From positions 66,853,830-66,917,829 of the forward strand of contig NC_092878.1 in assembly GCF_028372415.1 (NCBI RefSeq): DNA of 64,000 bases, written 5' to 3'. A program made the position numbers and the translations under genes. How positions within the stretch are numbered: the first letter of the stretch is position 1; the number at the start of each line of letters is the position of its first letter. The notes under the pieces were generated by a model, which was given only the letters and a program-made list of their open reading frames with translations, made no database searches and was not told where the DNA came from. This DNA comes from Notamacropus eugenii. Taxonomy: Eukaryota > Chordata > Mammalia > Diprotodontia > Macropodidae. Shown one piece after another: positions 11,046-22,380 of this stretch.

Positions 11046-11299
11046 TCCTATCATATATCCCATTGAGGTGAATTGATTAGGACTATTTTTTAATTATTTA
11101 GCCTGTTCTTAGTGTTCATTTGTAACTCAGCCTTTCCTTTCTTTCTTGACGTATTGATAGATTTCCTTAATAACAATTTTTTTCCCCAAAATCCAGTTAT
11201 CAGTTGTCCAGCTGACAGTTCCAAGAATTTTTGATGTTAGTTTCAGGATGCTCTTCACAAAAAGACTAGTTCAGGGACAATTCCAAGAATTTTTGTCAG

Positions 11300-12190
11300 T
11301 GAGATTTTTCTTGGAGGAGCGACTGATACTCATAGGCTTCACAAAGAAGACAAGTTGTATGAAATGCCAGATGAATAATTTTGATTACATAAAATTAAAA
11401 AGGTTTTGCACAAACAAAACCAGTGCAACCAAAATTAGAAGGGAATCAGAAATCTGGGGAACAATTTTTACAGTCAGTGTCTCTGATAATGACCTCATTT
11501 CTAAAATATATAGAGAACTGAGTCAAATTTCTAAGAATACAATTCACTCCCCCAATTGATAAATGGTCAAAAGATAGAAATAGGCAGTTTTCGGATGAGG
11601 AAATTAATATCTATAGTCATATTAAAAATGCTCTAAATCACTATTAGAGAAATGTAAATTGAAATAACTCTGAGGTACTATATCACACATTTAAGATTAG
11701 CTAATAATGGCAAAACAGGAAAATGGTAAATGTTGGAGAAGATGTGGGAAAATTGGAACATTAATGCATTATTGGTGGAGTTGTGAACTGATCCAACCAC
11801 TCTAGAGAGCAATTTGGAACTATGACCAAAGGGCTATAAAATTACACATGCCCTTTGATCCAGCAATACCACTCCTAGGTTTATATCCCAAAGCAATCAT
11901 AAAACCAGGAAAATGACTCACATGTACAAAAATATTTATAGCAACTCTGTTTGTGATGGCCAAGAATTAGAAATTGAGCAGATGCTCATCAATTGGGAAA
12001 TGGCTGAAAAAAAATTGTGGTATATGAATGCAATGGAATAGTATTGTTCCATAAGAAATTATGAGCAGGTAGATTTCAGAAAAACTGGAAAGATTCATGT
12101 AAACCTATGCTTAATGAAGTGAACAGAACCAGAAGAACATTGTATATAATAAAAGCAACATTGTGAGATGACTGACTTTGATAGACTTAT
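11300..12190 (+). mobile_element. L1 LINE, ORF2 C-terminus and 3' UTR
   Basis: The decayed frame includes FDYIKLKRFCTNKTSATK and DLISKIYRELSQISK, typical of the region after the L1 reverse transcriptase. The C-terminal cysteine motif is readable at 11731-11799 as CWRRCGKIGTLMHYWWSC, giving C-X3-C-X7-H-X4-C, followed by MPFDPAIPLLGLYPK. The 3' part matches marsupial L1 3' UTR (AAGTGAACAGAACCAGAAGA). Frameshifts and stops separate these blocks; the copy is 5' truncated and dead. Confidence 0.85.
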
Positions 12191-12444
12191 GTCACCTTTT
12201 TTTAATGTCCTTTTTAGTCAATCCGCATATAAAACATTAAAAAAAATTCTTTGAAAATGTGAAATCTTTCTCAAAGAATGGCCTATGAAATGAGGTACAT
12301 CAAGGACCTGTGGAAATCTAAAAAAAAAATCCATTTGTAAGGAAATAGAAAATACTGGTGTTGTGAATTTATTGGCATAGGAAACTCTTGGGTAGGGAAT
12401 CTTCCTTTATCATTGCAGGTTGGCAGCTACTCTGTATCTTAGAA

Positions 12445-12845
12445 TTTTTTATCATTTTATTATTTTATTTTAAGAAGTAGATTTTTCTTTCATATTTTCC
12501 CCCCAATTACATGTAAAAATAATTTTACACATTTGTTTTTTACAATTTTTGAGTCTGAAATTCTCTTCTTCCCTTTTCCCCCTCCCCTCTTATTGAAAAG
12601 GCAAGCAATTTGATATAGATTATACATGTGCAGTCATATAAAACATATTTTCATGTCATTCATGTTGTGAAAGAAAACACAAACAAAAACAACCCCAAGA
12701 AAAATAAAGAAAAACTATACTTTAATCTGCATTCAGAGTCTATCAATTCTTTCTTTGGAGATGGATAGCATTTTTCATCATAAGTTCTTCAGAATTGTCT
12801 TGGATCACTGTATTAGTGAGAAGAGCTAAGTCATTGATTATTATA
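12445..12845 (-). mobile_element. L1 LINE 3' end, antisense
   Basis: Antisense L1 3' UTR: CCAATTACATGTAAAAATAA, AGGCAAGCAATTTGATATAG, CATTCATGTTGTGAAAGA and AGAATTGTCTTGGATCACTG are in the reverse of the order seen in the plus-strand L1 at 44.5-45.1 kb. Confidence 0.8.
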
Positions 12846-12869
12846 AAATACTGATATGTAACTTGTAAT

Positions 12870-12985
12870 CTTGAGAGCTACTTAGAGTGCTGAGAGATCA
12901 AATAATTTTCTCAGGCTCACCTAGTCAGTTTTAAGTCTTCCTGGTTTTGAGTCTAGCACTCTGTTGACTACCTCATTTTGCCTTT
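12870..12985 (-). mobile_element. MIR-type SINE fragment
   Basis: Antisense CORE: AATTTTCTCAGGCTCACCTA, CTTCCTGGTTTTGAGTC and CACTCTGTTGACTACC. Confidence 0.6.
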
Positions 12986-13299
12986 TATATACTGTGAAAA
13001 TGTTAAGTGCTTCCCACAATCATTCATCATCAAATTCCATCCACCCTGTGATGGTGGGCTTGTCCACCCAGTTGCCATTTACGCACACCCCCAACCTGCC
13101 TACTCTGTGACTCTTGGCCTTACCTCTGGTGCCTTCTATTTAGTATCAACTCTCAACAACTTAGACCTTCACTGGCCGTATCACTATGTCACCATGTTTC
13201 TGTGATCTGTGTTCTCCATACTTTTAAAGCTGGACCTCAAACTAACTTTCTGCTGTACTTTTTTCTAACAGGCATATTTTATTTACCTTCCCAGATATG

Positions 13300-13400
13300 G
13301 GGCACAGTAGATAAAATGTTGGACTTAGAGTCAAGAAGACCTGAGTTTAAAACTTCAGTTTCCTCATCTACAAAATGGGGACAATACACAAGTCTGAAAA
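13300..13400 (+). mobile_element. Internally deleted MIR/CORE-SINE
   Basis: Head-like CACAGTAGATAAAATG and GAGTCAAGAAGACCTGAGTT are joined directly to AGTTTCCTCATCTACAAAAT, so the middle CORE is missing. Confidence 0.65.
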
Positions 13401-14129
13401 GTGCTCTTAATGCCAACATTGGTATTGTTGTTTTTTATTGGTATACCATCCACACCAGTATATCTTATAGACAGAGGAAAAGTTTGAACAATACTGCCTA
13501 GATTTCTTTTCTACTTCAACAATGAGCATAGGTTTAGGAGAGCTACACTCAAGTCAAGTTGCCTCTCTTTCCCTTGACCCCAATGACAATTGGAGTGAAT
13601 GTTTCAGACTAGAAGCAAAGATTTTGACTCTGTAACTCTCAGTGTCTTCTCTGGAGCAAATTCCTAAACTGTTTCTTTGAGGAGATTTTCAATCAATATG
13701 CCTGTGTCCTCTGCCTCCTGTCACTTCTACAGCTAGCTTATTTTCAATTGATCTTTATAAAACATGCCCTATTCCGATCCCTTCTCCTGAACTACCCAGA
13801 CATCAGGCTTTTCCCTACCTCTCCTTTCCTCTATGCTTCCCTCACCTTCATTCCATCTCTCTGTGTCTCACAAAAGAGGATTGAAGTTGAGGTGATAACA
13901 CTTGACCCACTGAAGCTGATTTGACAGGCTCTTCTGAGGAAGTCTGATTTCATAAAATTTACTTTTTGTACTGAAGCAATGAGCACTTGACCAAAGCTGA
14001 GACACAGAAATGATTCCCTCTACAGGTAAACCACAATCAGGTTGTTTCTTTTTTATTTTCTTCTTTTTTAACAACATTTTATTGGTAAAATAATTTAAAA
14101 AATTAAAAACCACACCCAATTATAATATA
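13401..14129. other. Unassigned sequence
   Basis: No gene or repeat named. It is C/T-rich near 13690-13870. Confidence 0.35.
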
Positions 14130-14335
14130 AATTAAGAAGTGGAAGGAATCTGAGAGGACATTAAGTCCAACTACCTCATGTTATGGATGTCCACATCTCG
14201 ATGTCCTCCGGGACTCTTTAAAGGAAAGACCAACTAAAGGTCACACAGACTTTCTAAGAAGTGATAGAACTAGAATTTGAACCAAGGTATTCTAATACTA
14301 AATCCAGGGATCCTGCCTCTATATTATAATACTTT
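14130..14335 (-). mobile_element. MIR/THER-like SINE fragment
   Basis: AGAGGACATTAAGTCCAACT, AACTAAAGGTCACACAGACT and TAGAATTTGAACCAAGG follow the antisense order of this old SINE group. Confidence 0.6.
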
Positions 14336-14592
14336 TGTATGGTGTTGTCTATTGGTAAGCAGAATAGAAATCAAGAACTTGGTTTGGGTGGGAATAGTGC
14401 TAAATGTGGACTATGTATGAACTTTGTTCAGTGGGATAAGAGGGAGGTTTCTAAAAACAATATAATTTAAAAACTGTATGGACAATGTTCAACGTTTTAT
14501 TTAAATTATAACAAGAATATATAGTATCAAGGGTTTTGATATGGGACTATTGGCCTGGATGTGTGTTAGTAAAAAAAAATAGCAAAAACCAT

Positions 14593-14632
14593 AGCTCTGT
14601 CTCTCTCTTTCTCTCTCTCTCTTTCTTTTAAT
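14593..14632. repeat. CT dinucleotide microsatellite
   Basis: Short (CT)n tract with TTTC interruptions. Confidence 0.85.
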
Positions 14633-14739
14633 TCTATGACAGAAATAAATTCTACTACAACTAAATCGTTAGGTCAATGTTTGGAGGAGTCATAAACAAG
14701 CAATATAGAAACTTACTTTTACTCTAACCTCAGTATGAC

Positions 14740-16030
14740 CAGGTTAAATTTTGAACAATCCTGTACCCCAGAATGTGATTACAAGGTATTAAAGGAATGA
14801 CAAAGTGAGAAGCTATCTCACTGGATAAGTCAAAGTTAGATAACCTCTGTTGGGTTTTAAATAGCTAAACCTTAGGGATAGAGTGAGTCCAGGCAGGGGA
14901 GTGCCTTGTGGAGAAGATGATCTCTAGATAGTTCAGAAGAATTTATCTTTCTTTCTTCCCATTAGTCATAGATATTAGTGGAACAGATGCGTTGCATCCA
15001 GTATTTTGAGAATCCTTTGATTTTGAGGCATATATAAAGAAGCAGAGATACACCAGTCAGACAGTGAGACATGGATATGGAGAGAGTCAAATGATGGAGG
15101 AACAATTCCAGAGAGGAAATCCCTGGCAGAAGAGAAAAAGGAAGTGGAGAAGAGATATACTTGGAAATCTGCTCAAAAACCCATTTAACAAGATACTTCA
15201 CCCAATAAGATCTGTGTGAGGATACTAGAAAGAGAGAATAAGCTTCCAGACCTTGGAATATGATGAATTGTGAATTGCTTGGCCACACGTGTATCTTAAG
15301 CATTTTTTTGTTATAATTATTCTATAAGTTTGTGTCCAATCTCCCCATAGACATTGCATATATTTTGAGAAATCTGAGCTACATATATATGGAGGTAATG
15401 TTTTGTAGATAATATTAGTACTTTTTGCTTAGGAAATACTTTTGCTAAGAGTCAGTTGTTTGTACTGATTGATTGTGTCACAGTGGGGGCTCATAAGCTA
15501 TGTGTTAGGAGCACAGACCCACAGGTTTATCCTTAGAACCCTGAATAGCCGCTTCCCCTTGGAAACTCAAATAAGTGAGAGTCTATTTTTGGGAAACATC
15601 CCAAAGGGGGTGTTGTATCATGACGCCTAGAAAATGCTATTTGAGATTGAAGATCCCCTTGGGATAAATGACCTAGAAGCTGGAGCCTTTATAACTCATG
15701 TCCAAAAGATTGTATCTTGATGTAGTAGTAAAGGAATTAAGAACCATATTATTTGTACAATGGAGTTAGCAGTTATATTCTTCTGTTAGAGAATGAGGAA
15801 TGTATGTGTCTTTTAGATAAGCCCAAAGACAGCAAGAAGAACGCAATGCCTTGAAGCTACAAACTGAAAGTTCCCTTTATCTCAGGGGGGCACCTAGAGG
15901 TTACCCTTTCTGCCAGAGGCTCTCGCTCAGAGTTCATATTTTCCAAGAGTCAACTCCATTTATTTTATTGCTACTTTCTATTCTGCTTTGCAGCTTTTCC
16001 CTGGGCTAAGAACAGGATTATCAATGTTGC
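14740..16030. other. Unassigned, possibly LTR-derived
   Basis: A TATA-like box (CATATATAAAGAAGC, about 15029-15043) is followed by sequence with no known motif. A C/T-rich TTTTATTGC... segment lies near 15960. No terminal repeats or target duplications were found, so an LTR origin is only a suspicion. A 113-codon minus-strand frame at 15303-14962 has no recognisable domain. Confidence 0.25.
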
Positions 16031-16519
16031 TTGTACTATACTCTGAAAATCACTGTCAGGTGTGAATTAAGTGCTTTATTTGAAGGTTTCTGCTCTTTCT
16101 CAGCAGTCACAATAGGACTTTTATGGAATAATACTAACTGGCACTTATACAGTTCTTTTCATTTGAGAATCTTTAAATGCTTTATAACCAATCTATCTCC
16201 TCCATCTACATTTCAATGATTCTTATCACCCCCTCGATCCTGAATCCTTGACAGACACTTTAAACTAACTACCATAACTTGTTTCCAGCAGGGTTTGGCT
16301 GAAGGATCAAAAGTGGGAAACATTTGAATAATTGCTCCCAAGTCTCTTGAGAAAGGGATAAGGCAGAATTGGAATTTTATCTGGAATACTAAAAATTAAG
16401 AATGTAACAGGAGGCAGAGATGCTGTTATAGACACCAAGGCATTTGGGTATGGCAAGTAAGATCAGCACATTAACCCTGTTTATTGGGAATAAACAAACC
16501 AACTTGGTCTAAGGAGATT

Positions 16520-16690
16520 ATGAATTGGGAAGTGACTTGCATCCACATTTCCATTCGGATTCAATGAATTACTGGTAGCAGATGAAAAAACTGAGATCTG
16601 GACAGGAAAAATGACTTCCTCAAGATAACAGGAATAGCGTGTGGCAGAGAAATGATTACAGTTTGAGTCTCCTGACTCTTAATTCAATGT
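16520..16690 (-). mobile_element. MIR-type SINE fragment
   Basis: GATGAAAAAACTGAGATCTG, AATGACTTCCTCAAGATAAC and GAGTCTCCTGACTCTTAATT match antisense MIR. Confidence 0.65.
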
Positions 16691-16724
16691 TCTCTTTATA
16701 ATTGGGATCAAATTCAAGTAGCAA

Positions 16725-16915
16725 CAGGGGTCTCTAATCTATACATTGGGATCCCTGGAGGTGGTGCATATTGAGGTTTTAAAATGTAATATTATCTATG
16801 GTTTAGTGCGTTTTTATTTATTTTATTAACTATTTCTCAATCACATTTAATCTGGCCCCACTTGGCGATGTTGTGGGCCACATGTGGCCTGCAGGCCACC
16901 TGTTTGACACCTTGG
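16725..16915. mobile_element. hAT-like MITE
   Basis: It starts CAGGGGTCTCTAATC and ends CTGTTTGACACCTTGG, remnants of a CAGGGGTGTCAAAC-type terminal inverted repeat. The middle (TTTTTATTTATTTTATTAAC, CAATCACATTTAATCTGG) matches the copy at 4275-4415, and the right part has GTGGGCCACATGTGGCCTG. The 8-bp flanks do not match, so the duplication has decayed. Confidence 0.6.
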
Positions 16916-17099
16916 ATTTTTACTATACTACATTGCCATATATTTCTGTGATATTCTGCCCAGATCTCTTCCTCAGACACTTAAAAAAATGCTGCAACTC
17001 TGCTTATAATATGTGGAAAAAGGTTCTTGGCTACCCCAGTCTGAACTAATATATCTTTCTTTTTGCTTTAATTTCATATTATATTTTGCACTATAATTG

Positions 17100-17245
17100 T
17101 CTGTGTAACCTCTTACTAGATTGTCACATCCTCAAGGGCCAAAGTCTGCCTTATTCAGATCTTAAATCTCTTTCAGCCCCAAATCTCTTCGTCAATGTCT
17201 AGCATAAGAGTCTCGCAAATAGTAAGTTCTCAGGTGATGGCTGTC
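17100..17245 (+). mobile_element. L2 LINE 3' end fragment
   Basis: TTACTAGATTGTCACATCCT, TCAAGGGCCAAAGTCTGCC and CAATGTCTAGCATAAGAG follow the sense order of the L2 3' terminus (AGATTGTAAGCTCCTTGAGG-type). Confidence 0.6.
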
Positions 17246-17379
17246 AATTTGCATTTTATAAACACAAAGCACTAAGAATAAAAGTCTATAAGAAAAAAAT
17301 CAATTCAAGTAAGTTCTGGTTTCCTTCCATAGAGGGGAAATAATTGTCATCACTTGAGCCTTTTATGAAACTGCTGTTT

Positions 17380-17512
17380 TTCTTTTCCTCTGAGATTATC
17401 TCCAGTTTACCTTATATAAATCTTGTTTATGCATAATTGTTTGTATTTTATCTTCCCTATCAGACTCCTTGAGAACCGGAACTGTCGTTTGCCTTTCTTT
17501 GTATCCCCATGA
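17380..17512 (+). mobile_element. L2-type LINE 3' end fragment
   Basis: TTGTTTGTATTTTATCTTCC, CTCCTTGAGAACCGGAACTG and TTGCCTTTCTTTGTATCCCC are typical of the sense L2-like 3' end. Confidence 0.65.
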
Positions 17513-17700
17513 GCTTCATAATAGCTGTCTTCTATATAGCAAAGCAGTTTACAAATATCACCTCATTTGATTCTACTAACAATCCTAGAAGGTGTGTGCT
17601 ATTGCTATCCCCATTTTAGAAATGGTACAGAATTTGAACTCAGGTTTTCATGACTCCAGATCCAGTACCTTATACAGCCACCACCTAGTTGCTTAAAGCA
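17513..17700 (-). mobile_element. MIR-type SINE
   Basis: Antisense MIR: CAGTTTACAAATATCACCTC, CTATCCCCATTTTAGAAATG, GAATTTGAACTCAGG and the head remnant CCACCACCTAGTTGC, with a deletion in the CORE. Confidence 0.75.
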
Positions 17701-18274
17701 CCTAAAAGTCAGTTGCCTAATACATTACCTGGTACATGCTGGAAACTTAGAAGTGTTTACTGAAGTGACTTTCTTGTATTAATTGATGAGTCCTCAAGAT
17801 ACAAGTTATCATACCAAAGTTATGATACAAACAAAATAAATTGACCTTAAATGACCTTATGAAATGACCTTAAAGCACTCAAAAAAAATAATATTACAAC
17901 ATTAAGGAACCATGGAGACTGTGCTACCTACTGAGTAGCAAACCCTGCCCTGGAATTGCCAACATATTGTTGCTGCCTTAGTATCTAGCCAAACATTTCT
18001 CATTTTAGGTCATAAGTTTATATTCTCCTGACATCTTCTCCCCACCTCCTTGTATTCCTGGCACCAAGCCCATTCCTGGCACACTTAATAAATGCTTGTT
18101 CAGTCAGATTGAATAAGCAGTATGTACATTCGACAGCTAAAAGAACAGAAAAATCCTGGGGCTTTTGGCTGCCATTTTGGAGGATGAAAAATTTCTGTTG
18201 CTATCTACTTTCTCCATCAGCGTGATATTTTGTCTCCTGCCCTTTGAATCACCTCTTGCTCTTTGTACCTAAAA
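17701..18274. other. Unassigned sequence
   Basis: No gene. GGCACACTTAATAAATGCTT (18077-18096) resembles the last bases of an L2/MIR 3' end in sense, but too little is left to call. Confidence 0.35.
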
Positions 18275-18420
18275 CCATAGGATGTTGAACTTAGAAGCTA
18301 TCTTAACAATTATTTAGTCAGTACAATTATGGTCTGATCTTTAAGAGATGGGGAAACTGAGTTCTAGAGAGGTAAAATAACTTGTCCAAAGTCATAGTAG
18401 AATGCTTTCTGTATTATTGA
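18275..18420 (-). mobile_element. MIR-type SINE fragment
   Basis: GGATGTTGAACTTAGAAGCT, GATGGGGAAACTGAGTTCTA and ACTTGTCCAAAGTCATAG match the antisense CORE. Confidence 0.6.
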
Positions 18421-19139
18421 GACCTCACTTTTATATTTCTTCCATTATTAAAAAGTAAACTTCCTAGTAAGACATTTTCTAGTAGAAGAACATTAATCCC
18501 ATAAGGTCAGGGAGAATTGAAATATCTGTGAAGTTTAAAGTTATAGTTTCAATAATTAGTATAACTTGGCCATAGTAGTAAAGTCAATTTTATGAAAGAG
18601 TGAGAATGTGGATGAATTATAACAAAAGCTTATTCTTGTCCCTTTGTCTTATACTCTACAATATTATGTGTTTATTTTTTTTTTTGACTATATCCATTCT
18701 GGGAAGATCTTGTTTCTAAACCAAACATACAACCTCAGGAGAAAATCAGAAACAGGAAAAAAGAGGCTACAGGGAGAGCCAGACTTGTTTGAACAAAGGA
18801 GCATATCCTTAATATGTGAAGGACAGATGAAGTATTCAGGCAACATTTCATTGTACTAAGCCTATAAGCTTGCTAAATTTAAAAGGTCTTTTTCTCTTCA
18901 GCCAGCAAAAGCCCCCAAGTTAGGATATGACTCTCATCTTATTTGGTAATAATTTAGCATGTTTTATGTCCTAAAGTGATGGTTACTATCTATCCTAGGG
19001 TGGTTTCCCCTTAAGATACCTGTTTCATGGCACCCCAAAGAGCAATCACAGTAAGAGAACTTTGGGATCTTAGCAAACAGTCAAGGGGGATAAAATTATA
19101 TTAAGTTTATTTATAATAAAGCAAGTCTAATGTATTTAC
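18421..19139. other. Unassigned sequence
   Basis: No recognisable gene or repeat. A 71-codon plus-strand frame at 18644 has no domain. Confidence 0.35.
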
Positions 19140-19300
19140 AGGATAAAAATAAGGGAGCTGGGCTAAATAACCACCAAAGTCCCTTTCAACTCTTTATCTA
19201 TGACACTATGATAATTGGCTTGCCCCTGCTCACAAATTATGGGAACAGTGGAATTAGAACTCAAGTATTCTGATTCCTGGTCCAAGTGCCCATTCCATAC
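19140..19300. mobile_element. Old SINE/LINE 3'-end remnants
   Basis: GAGCTGGGCTAAATAACCAC with TCCCTTTCAACTCTTTATCT (plus strand) resembles the end of MIR/L3-type repeats. It is followed by antisense MIR-like GAATTAGAACTCAAGTATTC. Both are heavily decayed. Confidence 0.5.
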
Positions 19301-20279
19301 ACTACTTACCTGGAAGAAAACTCATCCCAATTTCTTGTCATCTACTACCTTCCTAATATTCCCTGATAGTGTTGATCCTATCTGGCATGTTGAAAGCTGG
19401 AACACATAAGTTCTAACTTCCTAACAGCCTCTGGGGCACCTGTGAGAGAAGATCTGTATGTGTCTAAGTGGCTTGACTGGATGGTTCAATCAGTATAATT
19501 TAGGTGTACTGAGAGTCTGAGTCTCGCTTCCAACCTACTTGTTTCCTTTAACACAGATATTTCTAATTAAGCACCTAATTTAGACCTGGGGGACTCCACT
19601 CTGCTATAATAATACATGTGACAATTGCCTCTTTGCTTTCAAAGTTCTTAATTACGGAGTGTACTTCAAAAGAGCACTCCAGGCCAAGAATCATCCCTTT
19701 TTGGACGCTTACATAATTTAGTGTTGGGAGGCAGTAATAAGCTGTATTCGGATATGAAACACCTCTCCATATGGTCAGTGTGTTTTGGGGGAGAGGAAGG
19801 AGTATAGTCCATGAGGGTTTCTCCTGGAAGATTTGACTAAAGGTTATATTTAATCCTTTCCTACAATCTCCACATGATCCAGGGGGCATAACCTACTTCT
19901 CAACCCAGCTGGAGGCAAAGGAAATGCATAGATGAAGACATCCGGACAGATGGATGGTCTGGCTAGCTATTTTCCTTGAAGTCAGAACCAGCCGCTTCAG
20001 AGAGAAATGAACCCAAATCTAAAGCACTCCACTATGAGGGGAGCCAATTTCATCCTATCCCAGGTTTGTGGTGAATGTTCCAAGGAGTTCTTTGTCTCAT
20101 ATATGCTAAAAAAATTCTTATAGCCACTACACTATTATTTCTTAATGTATTTGAAATAAGGGTTATAAGAAATTTGTGACTAGAACTCTGATCTCAAGAC
20201 ATTACCAATGCTTTAAAATGATAATATTAATTTAAAAGAGATTAATCTTTTTTTTTAAAAGTAGCAAAAGCCAGACAAG
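19301..20279. other. Unassigned sequence
   Basis: No gene or repeat named. A 104-codon minus-strand frame (19889-19575) shows no domain. Confidence 0.35.
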
Positions 20280-20450
20280 TCAATTGAGGGGAATTTTGGT
20301 GTAGGAGAAAGATTATTTGACTTGAGGTCGGGAGATGTGCATATGAATCTTGCTTTCAACACTTACTAGGCATGTGACCACATGTAAGTCATTTTACTTG
20401 TTCCAGCTTCAGTTCTCTCATTTGAAAAATGATGATGCCCTTCCTCCCTC
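20280..20450 (+). mobile_element. MIR-type SINE
   Basis: TTGACTTGAGGTCGGGAGAT, AGGCATGTGACCACATGTAA and TCTCATTTGAAAAATGATGA follow the sense MIR order. Confidence 0.7.
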
Positions 20451-20752
20451 CAATGCCTGTTCTTCTTGACTCATTGAACTTTACCTGTTTACTGTCCTAT
20501 CCCTCAAGGACTCTAGCAAACCTGCCCTGTTTCCATCCTCTCTGACTGTCCCTGTTTATCATGAGTATTTCCTCTCAACAAAGGCTGTTTATTTTGCTTG
20601 CTCCTTCTCCCAGATACTGTGATTATGACTAAGGGTCTGCTCTACATACCCCTCTGACATTTTCCATGACAACACAAGTAGCATTTAAAAGAGATTGCTG
20701 ATTCTCTTTTACCAAACATTACTCAAATCACATTAAAATATCCCTTCCCTTG

Positions 20753-20899
20753 TGTGATGGCAAATAAAGTAGGATCTTTCGCTGTTTTTGTTTTAGTATA
20801 ATCAAAAAGCATAATACCTCTACTGAGGAGGATCTTTCCCACCCATTGATGGGCCTGCCCATTGTGGGAAGCTTGTGTATTTTGGGGTGCTTACTGATC
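20753..20899 (+). mobile_element. Internally deleted LTR copy
   Basis: TTTTAGTATAATCAA, then GATCTTTCCCACCCATTGAT and GGGCCTGCCCATTGTGGGAA, match the start of the LTR at 39.6-40.2 kb read on its own strand. They are joined directly to TTGGGGTGCTTACTGAT, which in that copy lies about 430 bases further on. The promoter region has been deleted. Confidence 0.6.
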
Positions 20900-20984
20900 T
20901 ACCTTGCTCTCTAAGACAATTCTGCCTCTTACTTTACTAAGAGAATTTAGGGCATTCCCAATGAGCTCCTTCTTCTATCTTTCT

Positions 20985-22290
20985 TTTTATCTCAAATGCC
21001 CTCAACCTCATCTCCATTTTCTCCTTTCCCTACATCTTTGAAACCTGGCACTTCTCCTCGCCAAGATCAATCTTTTTACATGTGTCCTTGACCCTAAAAT
21101 GCTTCCATCTTCTTTAACAGATTGCCCCTTCAGTCATTATCTCTTCCCAATCTTCAACCTCTTTTGGTCTGCCAGTTCTTTCCCTAGTGCCTTCAAACAT
21201 ATCCAAGTCTAGTCCAGCCTTAAAAAACAAAAGTGATTCTTCAATAAACCTCAAGGTACTTTTCCATATTTATCTCCTATTTTTTCAGCCAAAATCTAGG
21301 GAACTTATTCTTTAATCCTTTACACCCCAGTTTCTGACCTCTTCATGCAACTGAAACTACCCTCTTTAAAGTTACCAGTCATCTTGTATTCCAGTCTGAT
21401 GGTGTTTTTTCAATGCTCACATGTCTGGGAAACCCTACCGCATTTGAAAGTGTTGACAACACATACCTTCTAAATACTATTTTCTCTCTGGAATTTCTAG
21501 TTCTCCACACATTGGTCTGACTACTCCTTATTGTCATCCATATTACAACTCTTGTGTGTGGGTATTCTCCTATAAAGCTTTTACCTGGGTTCTCTCCTCT
21601 TTCTATATTCTTTCTCTTGGTGACTTTATCAGTTTTCTGGTATTTAATTATCATTTCTGTGCTGAGACTCATAGATCTAAATATCCAACCCTAATCTATA
21701 TAGCTGACTTCTTCAGTCTCATGTCATCAACTCCCCATTGGATATTTCAAACTATCTCAAATGCAACATTTCCAAAAACATAATTTATTATCTTTCCCTC
21801 CAACCCTAGCCTCCTTCCAACTTTCTCTACGTCTGTCAAGTGTGCCACCATTCTTCAAGTCACTTAGGCTTATAACCTTAGTGTATCGTTAGTCTCCCTT
21901 ACCCCCTATATCCAATCATTCACCCAGTCTTGCTTTTTCTACCTTCATGACATGACTATTTTCTTTCTACTCAAATAGCCACCTCTTTATGGTATGGCCT
22001 ATGTTGTTTCCTTTTAAAACTTTTCCAAACCCATACTCAAACCTATCTTTGTAGCCTAATTGGACATACGTTGAGATCCCTTCCTGCTCCATACTTTTTA
22101 ATCCAGCCAAGTTGACGTTCTCTCTGTTTCTCATACATTGTACTTCATTCCTGGTTTCCATTCCTTTGTATACAGTCCTGAAGAACTTCTGTGTCTTATA
22201 GAATCCTTTTCTTCCTTAAAAATAAAGCAGGTGCCATCTTCTATATGCCACTTTTCCTGGTCCTCATTGCCCCCACCTCCAACCCCAAGC
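20985..22290 (+). mobile_element. L2 LINE, ORF2 reverse-transcriptase fossil
   Basis: Sense L2 ORF2 remnant. GCATTTGAAAGTGTTGAC (21439-21456) reads AFESVD where L2 has AFDTVDH. The active-site segment near 21656-21667 reads CAET in place of YADD. Downstream, CTCATAGATCTAAATATCC and AACTATCTCAAATGCAACAT match L2 blocks in order. Frameshifts prevent any long protein. It ends just before the VPS26A retrocopy. Confidence 0.8.
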
Positions 22291-22380
22291 CCTCACATGC
22301 TGATGGGGATGGGGAGTGCACCTCTAGGTAGAGGGAGGCAAGGCTTGGGGTTTCAGTGTAGGGTACGTGCAGGGTTGCCC

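Noticed and set aside
11219-11296. Direct repeat TTCCAAGAATTTTTG at 11221 and 11283 as a target-site duplication
   Set aside because: The 47 bases between are not a recognisable element and the right copy merges into L1; chance or local duplication is as likely.
16725-16915. CpG-island or promoter because of GTGGGCCACATGTGGCC
   Set aside because: The GC-rich bases are the right part of a MITE; no CpG enrichment around it.
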